From NCBI RefSeq assembly GCF_015070375.1, contig NZ_JADCLL010000002.1:372001-436000 (forward strand): a stretch of DNA of 64,000 nt, in the 5' to 3' direction. Position numbers and translations under genes: made by a program. This stretch comes from Nocardioides kribbensis. GTDB taxonomy: Bacteria > Actinomycetota > Actinomycetes > Propionibacteriales > Nocardioidaceae. Shown here in pieces: positions 8,385-16,650 of the stretch (positions are counted from its first letter, which is position 1; every line of letters begins with the position of its first letter). The notes beneath the pieces were generated by a model. It did no database searches. It saw only the letters and a list, made by a program, of their open reading frames with translations, and was not told the DNA's origin.

Positions 8385-8390
8385 ACCGTA
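8385..8390 (-). promoter_or_regulatory. Leaderless -10 element (TACGGT)
   Basis: On the minus strand TACGGT lies 6 nt before the ATG of the 214-residue membrane protein. Confidence 0.4.
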
Positions 8391-8703
8391 ACCGCCCCGC
8401 GGCCCCCGGCGCCGTGAGGGTCTTTACCCGGCGGGTGCGGGTGGCCGGTCCCCTCCGGCCCCGGTCCGGGCCACCCCGGGACCGCCCCGGGACCGCCCCG
8501 GGACGCGCCGTACGGCGGGCCTGCGGCTCCGACCGGCGGTGACCACCGCCACAGGCCCGCAGCACCTCGGCGGTCGCAGCGCAGCCCCTGCACCGAGCGG
8601 GGGCCGCGCCCGCGCGGTGCACCGCCGAGCCGCCCCGGCCCACCGCGACGGAGCCGTCCGTCCACGCCTCGTCGCCGGTTCGGCGATGGGCGCATGACCT
8701 CCC
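8391..8703. other. Divergent intergenic region with short direct repeats
   Basis: About 310 bp without a credible gene. Near 8471-8503 an 11-nt unit (GGGACCGCCCC) recurs about three times in tandem. The rest is GC-rich spacer between the divergent membrane protein and amidohydrolase promoters. Confidence 0.5.
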
Positions 8704-8709
8704 TACGGT
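8704..8709 (+). promoter_or_regulatory. Leaderless -10 element (TACGGT) of the amidohydrolase gene
   Basis: TACGGT ends 8 nt before the chosen ATG at 8718; no ribosome binding site lies between them. Confidence 0.35.
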
Positions 8710-8717
8710 TGGCGCCC

Positions 8718-10250
8718 ATGAGCAGCCTCCTCGTGCGCAACGCCCGGATCGTGCCCGTCCGCGCGGCCGACCGCGGCACCGACCGGGCCCCCGACGCCCC
8801 CGTCGACGTGCTCGTCGAGCACGGCCGGGTCACGGCGGTCGGGCCGCGGCTGAGCGCGCCGACCACGGCGTACGACGAGCACCGCGAGGTCGACGCCGCG
8901 GGGCGCTGGGTGGCGCCGGGCCTGTGGGACCAGCACGTCCACCTGGCCCAGTGGACCCTCACCTCGGCGCGGCTCGACCTCACCGAGGCGCGCTCGCCGG
9001 AGCAGGCGACGGCGCTGGTGGCCGAGCGGGTGCGAGAGTACCCCGAGCTGCCCGTCATCGGCTGGGGCCACCGCTCGGCCGGCTGGGACCGCGAGGTCAC
9101 CGTCTCCGAGCTCGACGCCGTCACCGGCGACACCCCGGTGGTGCTGATCTCCGGCGACGCCCACCACGCCTGGCTCAACACCACCGCGCTGCTGCACCTC
9201 GCGCTGCCGGTGCGCGACTCGGTGGTGCGCGAGGCGGAGTGGTTCCGCGCCTACGCGCGCCTGTCCTCGCTCATCGGCGACGACGGCACCTCGCCCGAGG
9301 CCTACCGCCGCACCCTCGACCACGCCGCCGCGCTGGGCATCGTCGGACTGGTCGACTACGAGTTCTCCGGCGGCGCCGCGGAGTGGGCCGAGCGCTGGTC
9401 GCACGGCTGCGACCTGCTGCGGCTGCGCATGTCGACCTACGCCGAGGGCCTCGACGACGTCATCGCCATGGGCCTGCGCACCGGCGACCCGCTGCCCGGC
9501 TGCGACGACCGCGCCACGATGGGGCCGCTCAAGATCATCAGCGACGGCTCCCTCAACACCCGCACCGCGTGGTGCTGCGAGCCCTACGGCGACGCCCACC
9601 GGCTGGAGTACCCCGCCGGGCAGCCCAACCTGTCGGGCGAGGAGCTGCGCGAGCTGCTGGCCCGCGCCCACGCCCACGGCCTCGAGGTCGCCACCCACGC
9701 CATCGGCGACGCCGCCTGCGCCGAGGCGCTCGAGGCCTACGCCGTGACCGGCGCCCGCGGCTCGATCGAGCACGCGCAGATGGTCAACCGCGCCGACGTG
9801 CGCCGCATGGCCGAGCTCGGCATCCGCGCCAGCGTGCAGCCGGCCCACCTGCTCGACGACCGCGACCTGACCGAGAAGATCTGGGGCGAGCGCTCCGCGC
9901 GCTGCTTCGCCTACCGCTGGATGCTCGACGACGGCGTCGAGCTGGCCCTCGGCTCCGACGCCCCGGTCTCGCCGCTGGACCCGTGGCTGGCCATGGCCGC
10001 CGCGGTGCACCGCAGCGCCGACGAGCGGGAGGCGTGGCACGGCGAGCAGGCGCTGACCCCGCAGGAGGTGCTCGCGGCCTCCGTCGACGGCCAGCCCACC
10101 GTCGGCGCCGGCTCCCGCGGCGACCTGGTGCTGCTCGACCGCGACCCGCTGGCCCCCAGCGACTCGCCCGCCGCGGCCGCGGCCCTGCTGCGCACCATGC
10201 CCGTCGCCGCGACGTACGTCGCCGGCCGCGAGGTCCACTCGACCCTCTGA
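8718..10250 (+). CDS. Amidohydrolase family 3 protein (YtcJ-like)
   Basis: A 510-residue metal-dependent amidohydrolase. The N-terminal beta-sandwich starts with LLVRNARIV. The first metal ligands are in GLWDQHVHLAQW (HxH), later ligands in LEVATHAIGD and GSIEHAQM, and the terminal aspartate in ELALGSDAPVSPLDP. The product closes with GDLVLLDRDPL, as in this family. Members hydrolyse amides or related bonds of small molecules, and the substrate is rarely predictable. The start was set at MSSLLVRNAR rather than the upstream in-frame ATG because the family begins there and a TACGGT -10 lies just upstream. A single gene ending before a palindromic repeat. Confidence 0.85.
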   Translation: MSSLLVRNARIVPVRAADRGTDRAPDAPVDVLVEHGRVTAVGPRLSAPTTAYDEHREVDAAGRWVAPGLWDQHVHLAQWTLTSARLDLTEARSPEQATALVAERVREYPELPVIGWGHRSAGWDREVTVSELDAVTGDTPVVLISGDAHHAWLNTTALLHLALPVRDSVVREAEWFRAYARLSSLIGDDGTSPEAYRRTLDHAAALGIVGLVDYEFSGGAAEWAERWSHGCDLLRLRMSTYAEGLDDVIAMGLRTGDPLPGCDDRATMGPLKIISDGSLNTRTAWCCEPYGDAHRLEYPAGQPNLSGEELRELLARAHAHGLEVATHAIGDAACAEALEAYAVTGARGSIEHAQMVNRADVRRMAELGIRASVQPAHLLDDRDLTEKIWGERSARCFAYRWMLDDGVELALGSDAPVSPLDPWLAMAAAVHRSADEREAWHGEQALTPQEVLAASVDGQPTVGAGSRGDLVLLDRDPLAPSDSPAAAAALLRTMPVAATYVAGREVHSTL

Positions 10251-10292
10251 CCCGGCCGACCCCGGGTCCGGACCGGCCGGCGGCGACACGTG

Positions 10293-10358
10293 TTACTGAC
10301 CGTTGCGACCTCTACCCGACCGACACGACAGTCAGGTAGAGGTCGCAACGGTCAGTAA
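10293..10358. repeat. Long palindromic intergenic repeat, copy R1
   Basis: Perfect 24-bp inverted arms (10293-10316 and 10335-10358) around an 18-nt spacer. The arm core is TACTGACCGTTGCGACC. It sits between convergent genes (amidohydrolase and SGNH hydrolase) and could serve as a bidirectional terminator. It is the most perfect of five family members in the window. Confidence 0.85.
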
Positions 10359-10378
10359 GTGGCGATCGGGGCCGCGGC

Positions 10379-11386
10379 TCAGTCCTGACCCAGCACGGCC
10401 AGCACCTCGGCGGCGACGGCCTCCTGCTCGGCGGCGAGCGGGTGGTAGGCGAGTGCCTGGTCCTCGAGCGTGGTGCGCCCGTTGATCCACGGGTCCTCGG
10501 CGCACAGGTCGTGGCCCTCGGTGGCGGCGAAGGCGTCGACGAAGTCGACCCCGGCGTCCTTCGCGGCGCCCTCGACGGCGGCGTCGAGGCGCTCGTTGAG
10601 GTCGCGGGCGTAGGGGTAGTCGCCGACCGCGAGGTCGATGCGGTCGGGGCAGGTGCCCTCGGCGGGCAGGATCTGGGGGTAGCCGACGGCCAGCACCCGG
10701 GCGTCGGGCGAGCGGTCGAGGACGCCGGTGAGCGCGGCGGCGAGCTGGCCGCGGATCTGGCGGAAGACGTTGTCCTTGACCAGGTCGGCGTCCTCGCAGG
10801 GCGAGCCCTCGGGGTCCTCGGCGGCGAGCTGGCCGCAGCGGCCGATGAGGGTGGCGAAGAGGTTGAAGTCGTTGCCGCCCATGCCGAGGGTCACCAGGTC
10901 GGTGTCCTCGGTGAGCGCGTCGAACTGCGCCGGGCGCGCCTGGCCGTCGAAGGTCTCCTGCACGCCGACCAGCGACGTGGTGGTGGCGCCGGAGCAGCTA
11001 ACGTCGGTGAGCGCGGTGCCGTCGATGGCGGCGGCGACGAGGCTGGGGTAGTTGCCCGTGGAGCGCAGGCAGCCGTCCTGCGGGTCGGTCTCGGGCACGA
11101 GCGGCGCCGCGGTGTAGGAGTCGCCGAGGGCGACGTAGCGCGGGAAGTCGCCGCTGCCCTCGCCCGCGTCGGCGGTGGACCCGGGGCTGGTCGAGGAGCT
11201 GGTCGAGGGGGCGCTGGAGGACTCGGACGAGGGCGCCGCGGTGTCGTCGGGCTCGTCGCCGCCCGAGGAGCTGCAGCCGGTGACGAGCAGCGCACCGGCG
11301 GCCAGCGCGGCCGCGAGACGCAGCGTCGCGGGGCGGGCGGGGGCCGCGGCGCGGCGGGACGGGCGGGCCGAGGGGCGAGCGGTCAT
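10379..11386 (-). CDS. SGNH/GDSL-family hydrolase, predicted lipoprotein
   Basis: A 335-residue exported esterase/lipase-like protein. The signal peptide ends in an LVTGC lipobox (C38), followed by a Ser/Thr-rich stalk of about 45 residues. The SGNH blocks are visible: YVALGDSYTA (nucleophile serine), the GMGGND block and ALAYHPLAAEQ with the catalytic histidine near the C-terminus. The six cysteines of the mature domain (DGCLRS, VSCSG, GRCGQ, SPCED, GTCPD, DLCAED) fit the disulphide-bonded fold of secreted actinobacterial SGNH lipases. The ATG lies 7 nt after TACCGT. It is divergent from the CDF exporter. The substrate is unknown. Confidence 0.87.
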   Translation of the reverse strand: MTARPSARPSRRAAAPARPATLRLAAALAAGALLVTGCSSSGGDEPDDTAAPSSESSSAPSTSSSTSPGSTADAGEGSGDFPRYVALGDSYTAAPLVPETDPQDGCLRSTGNYPSLVAAAIDGTALTDVSCSGATTTSLVGVQETFDGQARPAQFDALTEDTDLVTLGMGGNDFNLFATLIGRCGQLAAEDPEGSPCEDADLVKDNVFRQIRGQLAAALTGVLDRSPDARVLAVGYPQILPAEGTCPDRIDLAVGDYPYARDLNERLDAAVEGAAKDAGVDFVDAFAATEGHDLCAEDPWINGRTTLEDQALAYHPLAAEQEAVAAEVLAVLGQD

Positions 11387-11393
11387 GGCGTCG

Positions 11394-11399
11394 ACGGTA
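11394..11399 (-). promoter_or_regulatory. Leaderless -10 element (TACCGT) of the SGNH hydrolase gene
   Basis: On the minus strand TACCGT lies 7 nt before the ATG at 11386. Confidence 0.4.
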
Positions 11400-11468
11400 C
11401 GGGCCCGCCGGGTCGCCCCACCCCACCCGGGGGTGTCGCGCTCAGGACGGCAGGAGTACGACGGAGTC

Positions 11469-12623
11469 ATGAGCGACACCCGCGGCGGCCCCGAGCCGGT
11501 CGCCCACCGAGCCCGTCCCGCCGACCCGGCCGACCCGGCCGACCCGGCCGACACCGCCGACCCGGCCGACCCGGCCGGTCCTGCCCGGGCCCGCGGCCCG
11601 GCCCGCAGCGGCATCGGCCCCGAGGGGTCCGGCGCGGACGGGGAGCACGACGGGTCCGACGAGGGGTCCGGCGAGGGGTCGGGCGAGGGGGAGGGCAGCG
11701 GCGGCGAGTCGCTGCTCACCGTCGTGGTCGCGCTCGTGGCCAACGCGCTGCTGGCGCTGGCCAAGTCGGTGGCGGCGGTGGTGACCGGCTCGGCGGCGAT
11801 GGTGGCGGAGGCGGCGCACTCGTGGGCCGACACCGGCAACGAGGTCTTCCTGCTGGTGGCCGAGCGCTCGGGAGGCCGGCCCCGCGACGCCGAGCACCCG
11901 CGCGGCTACGGGCGCGCGACGTACGTCTGGTCGCTGGTGGCGGCCTTCGGGCTGTTCTCGGCGGGCGCGGTGGTGTCGGTCTGGCACGGCGTGACCCAGC
12001 TGGGCAGCACGGAGGAGGAGGCGTCGTTCGTCGTCAACTACGTCGTGCTCGGGGTGGCGCTGGTGCTGGAGGGCACGTCGTTCGTGCAGGCCTCGCGCCA
12101 GGTGGGCGGCGACGCCCGGCGCTGGGGCGTGCACCCGCTGCGCTACGTCGCCGAGACCTCCAACCCGACGCTGCGCGCGGTCTTCTTCGAGGACGCCTCG
12201 GCGCTGGTCGGCATCGTGCTGGCCGCCGCGGGCATCGGCCTGCACCAGCTCACCGGCGACCCGGTGTGGGACGCGCTGGCCTCGATCGCCATCGGCGTGC
12301 TGCTCGCGGTGGTCGCGGTCTTCCTGATGCGGCGCAACATGGCCTACCTCCTCGGCGAGGGCCTCGGCCCCCAGCTGCAGGCCCGGGTGCTGCGCAGCCT
12401 GCTGGCCCACCCCCAGATCGAGCGGATCACCTACCTCCACGTCGAGTACGTCGGCCCGCAGCGGCTCTTCGTGGTCGCCGCCGTCGACCTGGTCGGCGAC
12501 GACGCGGAGTCGGCGCTCGCGGTGCGCCTGCGCGGCCTGGAGGCCGACGTCGAGCAGGACCCGATGATCGAGGACGCCGTGCTCACCCTCGCCCTGCCCG
12601 CCGAGGCCTCCCTGGCGCCCTGA
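11469..12623 (+). CDS. Cation diffusion facilitator (CDF) family metal exporter
   Basis: A 384-residue inner-membrane exporter of divalent metals. About 80 residues of N-terminal low complexity come first: tandem PAD repeats encoded by 9-bp GACCCGGCC units, then a Gly/Ser/Glu tract. The CDF core then starts at SLLTVVVALVANALLALAKS. The metal site AHSWADTGNE (HxxxD) is in the second helix and SALVGIVLAAAG in a later one. A cytoplasmic CDF tail follows (ITYLHVEYVGPQRLFVVAAV). The ATG was chosen because its upstream frame overlaps the divergent SGNH gene. Zn, Mn or Fe cannot be told apart from the sequence. It ends at the R2 repeat. Confidence 0.9.
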   Translation: MSDTRGGPEPVAHRARPADPADPADPADTADPADPAGPARARGPARSGIGPEGSGADGEHDGSDEGSGEGSGEGEGSGGESLLTVVVALVANALLALAKSVAAVVTGSAAMVAEAAHSWADTGNEVFLLVAERSGGRPRDAEHPRGYGRATYVWSLVAAFGLFSAGAVVSVWHGVTQLGSTEEEASFVVNYVVLGVALVLEGTSFVQASRQVGGDARRWGVHPLRYVAETSNPTLRAVFFEDASALVGIVLAAAGIGLHQLTGDPVWDALASIAIGVLLAVVAVFLMRRNMAYLLGEGLGPQLQARVLRSLLAHPQIERITYLHVEYVGPQRLFVVAAVDLVGDDAESALAVRLRGLEADVEQDPMIEDAVLTLALPAEASLAP

Positions 12624-12673
12624 GCCCCGGCGGCCTCAGCCCCGCAACCCCGCGGTCCGCGGCCCGCGGCCCG

Positions 12674-12747
12674 CGTCCTACTGACCGTTGCTACCTCTAC
12701 CCGACAGTCATGACGGTCAGGCAGAGGGCTCAACGATCAGTAGGACG
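12674..12747. repeat. Long palindromic intergenic repeat, copy R2
   Basis: 74 bp with outer arms beginning CGTCCTACTGACCGTTG and ending CAACGATCAGTAGGACG, with several mismatches in the stem. The centre contains GACAGTCATGACGGTC. It lies between the convergent CDF and fasciclin genes. Confidence 0.8.
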
Positions 12748-12838
12748 CCGCCGGCGTACGACGACCGTCCGCCCCGGCGCAGCGGCACCGGGGCGGACGG
12801 TCGTGGGTGCGGGCGGGCGCCCGCGGCTCAGCGGCGGA

Positions 12839-13471
12839 TCAGAGGTCGATCGGGCGCAGGACGCGGTCGATGGCGTGGGCGACCTGCTTGTTGCCGCGGT
12901 TGACGTCGAGGGCGATGACGCGGGGGTCGCGGGCGTTGGTGTCCTGGTCCTCCAGGCGCACCTCGCCGCCCTTGACCCGCACGGTCCAGGTGGCGCCGAG
13001 CGCGGTGGTGGTGGGCTCGCCCTTGGAGGCGACGACCTTCTCCGAGACCAGCGTCTTGCCGGCGACCACGTGGTAGAGCAGGACGGCCTCGAGGGTGTCC
13101 ACGTCGACCGCGGCGGCGACCTGGCGGAAGGTCTGGCGCTCGTTGCCGGGGCGCTCGCCGGTCAGCTTGAGCACGAGGTTGCGGAAGGCGGCGTCGGTGG
13201 GCAGGAAGGCGGTGGCGCGCTCCTCGCCCTGGGTGAGCAGGCCGACGGGGCTCTCCGGCTTGGCCTTGAGCACGGCGAGCACGGCGCGCTCGAGGACGTC
13301 GAAGTCCTGCGACTTGTGGTCGAAGCGGTTGCCGTCGGCGGCCAGCACCTCGGCGAGGCTGGTGTCGCCCTGCGGCTTGGCCGACGGGGCGGCGGAGGCC
13401 GGGGCCAGGGCGCCGGCGGCGAGGGTCGCGGCAGCGGCGGTGGCGGCGAGGGCGGAGGTGATCTTCTTCAT
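12839..13471 (-). CDS. Secreted fasciclin (FAS1) domain protein
   Basis: A 210-residue protein with a Sec-type signal peptide (ATLAAGALAPASAA, cleavage near residue 28). One FAS1 domain follows, with the two conserved boxes: ATAFLPTDAAFRNL (H1-like) and VLLYHVVAGKTL (H2-like with the YH motif). FAS1 domains mediate adhesion or surface interactions. The gene is the last of a run with a SigK-like sigma factor and an RskA-like anti-sigma factor. In Mycobacterium tuberculosis SigK drives the fasciclin proteins MPT70/MPT83, so this is probably the main regulon target. A GGAG box lies about 11 nt before the ATG. Confidence 0.9.
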   Translation of the reverse strand: MKKITSALAATAAAATLAAGALAPASAAPSAKPQGDTSLAEVLAADGNRFDHKSQDFDVLERAVLAVLKAKPESPVGLLTQGEERATAFLPTDAAFRNLVLKLTGERPGNERQTFRQVAAAVDVDTLEAVLLYHVVAGKTLVSEKVVASKGEPTTTALGATWTVRVKGGEVRLEDQDTNARDPRVIALDVNRGNKQVAHAIDRVLRPIDL

Positions 13472-13579
13472 GGGGTTTCTCTCCTGTGTGGGTGTTTCTC
13501 TGGTGGGTCGGTCCGAGTGGTGGTCTGGGGTGGTGGCCGGGTGGGCCGGTTGGGGCCCGCTGGAGCCGGTCGGCGGTGC

Positions 13580-14560
13580 TCAGGCCCGGGTCGGGCCGGC
13601 GTAGGCGCCGCGCAGCGCGGAGGTGACGGAGTGGGCGGGGTCGCCGTCGTCGGGCTCGAGGCTGACGTCGACGGCGGCGTAGGCCGAGACCAGCCCGGCG
13701 GGCAGCTCGACGACCGCGGAGCCGTCGGGGCCGAGGGTGCCGAGCGGGAGCATCTTGTTGGTCGCGGGGTCGAGCAGCCACGCCTCGTAGAACTCCCCGC
13801 GCCGGGGCTCGGGCAGTCCGGAGGCGGTGATGGTGACGCGGGTGCCTCCGGGCACGTCGACCAGCTCCACCGCCCCGGCGGAGTCGCGGAAGCGGCGCTC
13901 GAGCGGGGCCAGGTCGGCTCCGACCGGTCGCGGCTCCGGACCGGTGCTCGGCCCGGTCGGCCCGCCGTCAGGACTGCCGGTGGGGCTGGCTGAGGGGGTC
14001 TGCGGTGCGCCGCCCGCGGCGGGGAGGGAGCCGGTGGCGTCGGGTCCGGAGCCGGCGAGGGCCCAGCCCCCGGCGGCCCCCACGCCGGCCGCGACGACGG
14101 CGACCGCCGCGGCCAGCGCGAGCAGGGGCCGACGACCGCGGGGTCGCGACGACACCACGAGCGGGGGTGGCTCGGGCATCGAGGCGGTGCCACCCGCGGT
14201 CGCCGGCGTCCGGGGGGCCGGCCTGCCGCCCCGTGGTGGGCGGCCGGCGGGGCCGGCCGCGCCGGGGGTGCCCCCGGCAGCTCGTCCACCGACCGCGCCG
14301 GCGCCACCGGCACCGCCGGCGGTGCCCGGCCGGGCGGTGAGGGTGCGGGCGGCCCGGGTCAGCAGGGCGTGGCCGACGGCCTGCTCGGCCAGCTCGGCGC
14401 GGCACTGCGGGCAGCCGGCCAGGTGGTCGCCGACGGCGAGCACGTGGGCGTTGTCGAGCTCCGCGCGCAGCAGCGCCTGGAGGTCGGGGTGGTCCTGCCC
14501 GTCCGGAGGCGGGCCGGGGGTGCCGGGTCGTCCGGGGAGGTCGGGGCGGCGGGGGGTCAT
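13580..14560 (-). CDS. rskA: RskA-like transmembrane anti-sigma factor
   Basis: A 326-residue anti-sigma factor. The N-terminal cytoplasmic part has a zinc-finger-type motif H46-x3-C50-x2-C53 (HLAGCPQC), the ZAS signature that clamps the sigma factor. A long Gly/Pro/Ala linker follows, then one transmembrane helix (LLALAAAVAVVAAGVGAAGG, about 145-165) and an extracytoplasmic RskA domain with GEFYEAWLLDPATNKMLPLG. Signal-dependent proteolysis of such proteins releases the sigma factor (family knowledge). The ATG overlaps the sigma stop by 4 nt, so the pair is translationally coupled. The linker is unusually long for the family. Confidence 0.88.
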   Translation of the reverse strand: MTPRRPDLPGRPGTPGPPPDGQDHPDLQALLRAELDNAHVLAVGDHLAGCPQCRAELAEQAVGHALLTRAARTLTARPGTAGGAGGAGAVGGRAAGGTPGAAGPAGRPPRGGRPAPRTPATAGGTASMPEPPPLVVSSRPRGRRPLLALAAAVAVVAAGVGAAGGWALAGSGPDATGSLPAAGGAPQTPSASPTGSPDGGPTGPSTGPEPRPVGADLAPLERRFRDSAGAVELVDVPGGTRVTITASGLPEPRRGEFYEAWLLDPATNKMLPLGTLGPDGSAVVELPAGLVSAYAAVDVSLEPDDGDPAHSVTSALRGAYAGPTRA

Positions 14561-15114
14561 TGGTCGGCTCCGTCCGGGTCGTCGGTGCGCACGAGGTCGG
14601 CGAGGCGGCGCGAGGCGCGGGCGGCCCGGGCCTTGACGGTGCCCAGGGGCAGGTCGAGGTGGTCGGCGATCTCGCGCTGGGTGAGGCCCTCGAAGTAGGC
14701 GAGCTCGAGCACCTCGCGGTCGCGCTCGCCCAGTCGCGCCAGCGCGGCGTGCACGTCGGCGGCCTCGGCGTACCGCTCCGCGGTCTCGCGGCCGTCCTCG
14801 CCCACGAGGTCGCGGGCGTCCTCGACGGGCACGACGTCGTGGCGGCGGGTGCGCAGGGTGTCGACGGCGCGGCGGTGGGCGATCGTGAAGAGCCACGAGC
14901 TGAGCCGCATGGTGGGCTCGTAGCGGTCGGCCTGGCGCCACACGTCCATGAGCGTGCGCTGCAGGACGTCCTCGGCGTCGTCGCCGACGAAGCGGCGCAG
15001 GTAGGCCAGCAGGCTGGGGCCGTAGGCGGAGTAGACCTCCTCGAGGGCGGTCTCCTCGCGGCGTGCGAGACGCGCGCCGACCGGCTCCTCCTCGAGCGCT
15101 CCGATGACCTCCAT
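14557..15114 (-). CDS. sigK: SigK-like ECF sigma factor
   Basis: A 185-residue ECF sigma factor. Region 2 carries DAEDVLQRTLMDVWRQADRY and LSSWLFTIAHRRAVDTLR; region 4 carries LAYFEGLTQREIADHLDLPL and GTVKARAARASRRL. It is directly followed, with an ATGA overlap, by an RskA-like anti-sigma factor and then a fasciclin gene. That order matches the SigK-RskA-MPT83/70 locus of mycobacteria, which is why the name is offered. No strong Shine-Dalgarno is seen at this ATG, but the family start fits. The palindromic R3 repeat lies about 120 bp upstream. Regulation by autoactivation is likely but not shown here. Confidence 0.85.
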   Translation of the reverse strand: MEVIGALEEEPVGARLARREETALEEVYSAYGPSLLAYLRRFVGDDAEDVLQRTLMDVWRQADRYEPTMRLSSWLFTIAHRRAVDTLRTRRHDVVPVEDARDLVGEDGRETAERYAEAADVHAALARLGERDREVLELAYFEGLTQREIADHLDLPLGTVKARAARASRRLADLVRTDDPDGADQ

Positions 15115-15236
15115 GCCTGTGCTTCGCCCGCCGGGGCCCCCACGGTTGCACCTGGCCCGGGATACCCCCTAAAAGGATGAGGAGGGTCTCACCCCCGCGG
15201 TCGGGCCGGCCGCGGAGACGGCCCCTGCTCCTCGTG

Positions 15237-15302
15237 TTACCGACCGTTGCGACCTCTACCTGACAGTCATGACGGTCAGGTAGAGGTCGCAACGGTCAGT
15301 AG
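15237..15302. repeat. Long palindromic intergenic repeat, copy R3
   Basis: 66 bp; TTACCGACCGTTGCGACC pairs with GGTCGCAACGGTCAGTAG with one internal mismatch plus an end mismatch, around a centre containing GACAGTCATGACGGTC. It differs from the other four copies in lying between two genes on the same strand: downstream of the PucR-type regulator and upstream of the sigma factor. Confidence 0.82.
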
Positions 15303-15332
15303 GACGCGCCCCGCCCGCTCCCCGCCCGCGCC

Positions 15333-16514
15333 TCAGCCCAGCGCGACGGTGAGGGCGAGCACGAAGTCGGGGTCCTCCAGACGCTCGCCGTAGACCTCGC
15401 GCAGCTGGCCCATGCGGTAGCGCACGGTCTGCGGGTGCACGAAGAGCGCCTCGGCGACGTCCTCGCGCCGGCCCTGGTGCAGCAGCCAGGAGCGCAGCGT
15501 CTCGACCAGCTTCTCGGCGGTGGCCGGGCGCAGGTCGCCCAGCGGCGCGAGCACCTGGGCGCGCAGGTCCGCGCGGGCCGCGGCGTCGGCGCTGAGCACG
15601 AGGGCGGTGAGGTGGGCCTCGGTGTCGAGCGCCAGGCCCAGGTCGCGGGCGCGCACGGCGCGGTCGTAGGAGGCGCGCACCTCCAGCCACGGCCGCGCCG
15701 GGCCCGCCAGCGCGCCGCGGTCGCCGAGCACGCGCAGAAGCGCCGCGCGGCGGTGGTCGTGGGCGTCGGGCACGAGCACGAGCGACTCGCGGTCGGCGCC
15801 GGGCCGCGCGGGCGGCTCGGGCACGACCAGGGTGCTGGCGGACACCGCCGAGAGCACGGGCCGCAGCTGGGAGTCGGGCACCAGGACGGCGGTCAGCGTG
15901 GTGGGCGGCTCCCACTCGGCGCGCTGGGCGGCGTCGAGCACGGTCTCGACGGGGGTGTCGTCGTCGAGCAGGTGCTGGGCCAGCCGCTCCAGCAGCCGCT
16001 GCCGGGCGCGCCCGGCGGTGGTGACCTCGTCGGCGTGGCCGGCCACGCTGGCCGCGGAGAGCTCGTCGATGTAGGCGAAGACCAGCTCGGCGAAGGAGGC
16101 CACCGTCTCGGCCGGCATGCCGCTGCGCACGGCGGTGGCCGACATCTCGCGCCACGAGACGCGGGCCCCGATCCGGTAGGCCGCGAGCAGCGCGTCGGTC
16201 GAGCGGCCGCTGCGGGCCTCGCCGCGGCCCAGCTGGTAGGCGCCCTCGACCGACGGCGCGGCGGGGGTGCGGGGGTCGACGCCGCGCCGGCCGCTGGCCA
16301 GCGACAGGAAGCCGCCGAGGGCCAGCTGCACCGCGGTGCGGATGTTCTCGCCCATGGGGCCGCTGAGCGCGCCCTCGTAGCCGGGCACGTCGGCGATGAT
16401 GGCGTCGACGACGCGGTCGGCCACGACCGCCAGCTCCGAGCGCATCTCGCTCACGGCACGCGCCGGCAGCTGGAGCCCGTGGCCCGCCGTACGACGGGTG
16501 ATGCGGCGCACCAT
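15333..16514 (-). CDS. PucR/CdaR-type transcriptional regulator
   Basis: A 393-residue regulator with a C-terminal PucR-type helix-turn-helix: VETLRSWLLHQGRREDVAEA then LFVHPQTVRYRMGQL, a signature of the HTH_30 family. The central part resembles the GGDEF-like domain of these proteins, and the N-terminal 150 residues look like the RsbR/PucR-type sensory helical region (AYRIGARVSWREMS). The ATG at MVRRITRR was preferred because GGGAGGG lies 5 nt upstream. It is divergent, with a 136-bp AT-richer gap, from the desaturase reductase gene, and so is the obvious candidate regulator of lipid desaturation. Ligand unknown. Confidence 0.85.
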   Translation of the reverse strand: MVRRITRRTAGHGLQLPARAVSEMRSELAVVADRVVDAIIADVPGYEGALSGPMGENIRTAVQLALGGFLSLASGRRGVDPRTPAAPSVEGAYQLGRGEARSGRSTDALLAAYRIGARVSWREMSATAVRSGMPAETVASFAELVFAYIDELSAASVAGHADEVTTAGRARQRLLERLAQHLLDDDTPVETVLDAAQRAEWEPPTTLTAVLVPDSQLRPVLSAVSASTLVVPEPPARPGADRESLVLVPDAHDHRRAALLRVLGDRGALAGPARPWLEVRASYDRAVRARDLGLALDTEAHLTALVLSADAAARADLRAQVLAPLGDLRPATAEKLVETLRSWLLHQGRREDVAEALFVHPQTVRYRMGQLREVYGERLEDPDFVLALTVALG

Positions 16515-16563
16515 CCGACCCTCCCGTCCGACCGCAACCCCGACATGGACGCGGTCGCCGTCA

Positions 16564-16577
16564 CAAGTTGTCACTTG
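16564..16577. promoter_or_regulatory. Candidate operator between PucR regulator and desaturase operon
   Basis: CAAGT-TGTC-ACTTG is a 5-bp dyad with a 4-nt spacer in a noticeably AT-richer stretch (about 16555-16625) within the divergent promoter region. Assignment to the PucR protein rests on position alone. Confidence 0.35.
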
Positions 16578-16650
16578 CGAACAAAACAGCCCGATGACTT
16601 CACATCACCGGCACAGGACTTTAACGGCCTGGCGTAGGACAGTGGAACCC

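Noticed and set aside
8694..8717. Upstream ATG (8694) as start of the amidohydrolase
   Set aside because: The eight extra residues do not match the family, and they would overlap the TACGGT promoter hexamer.
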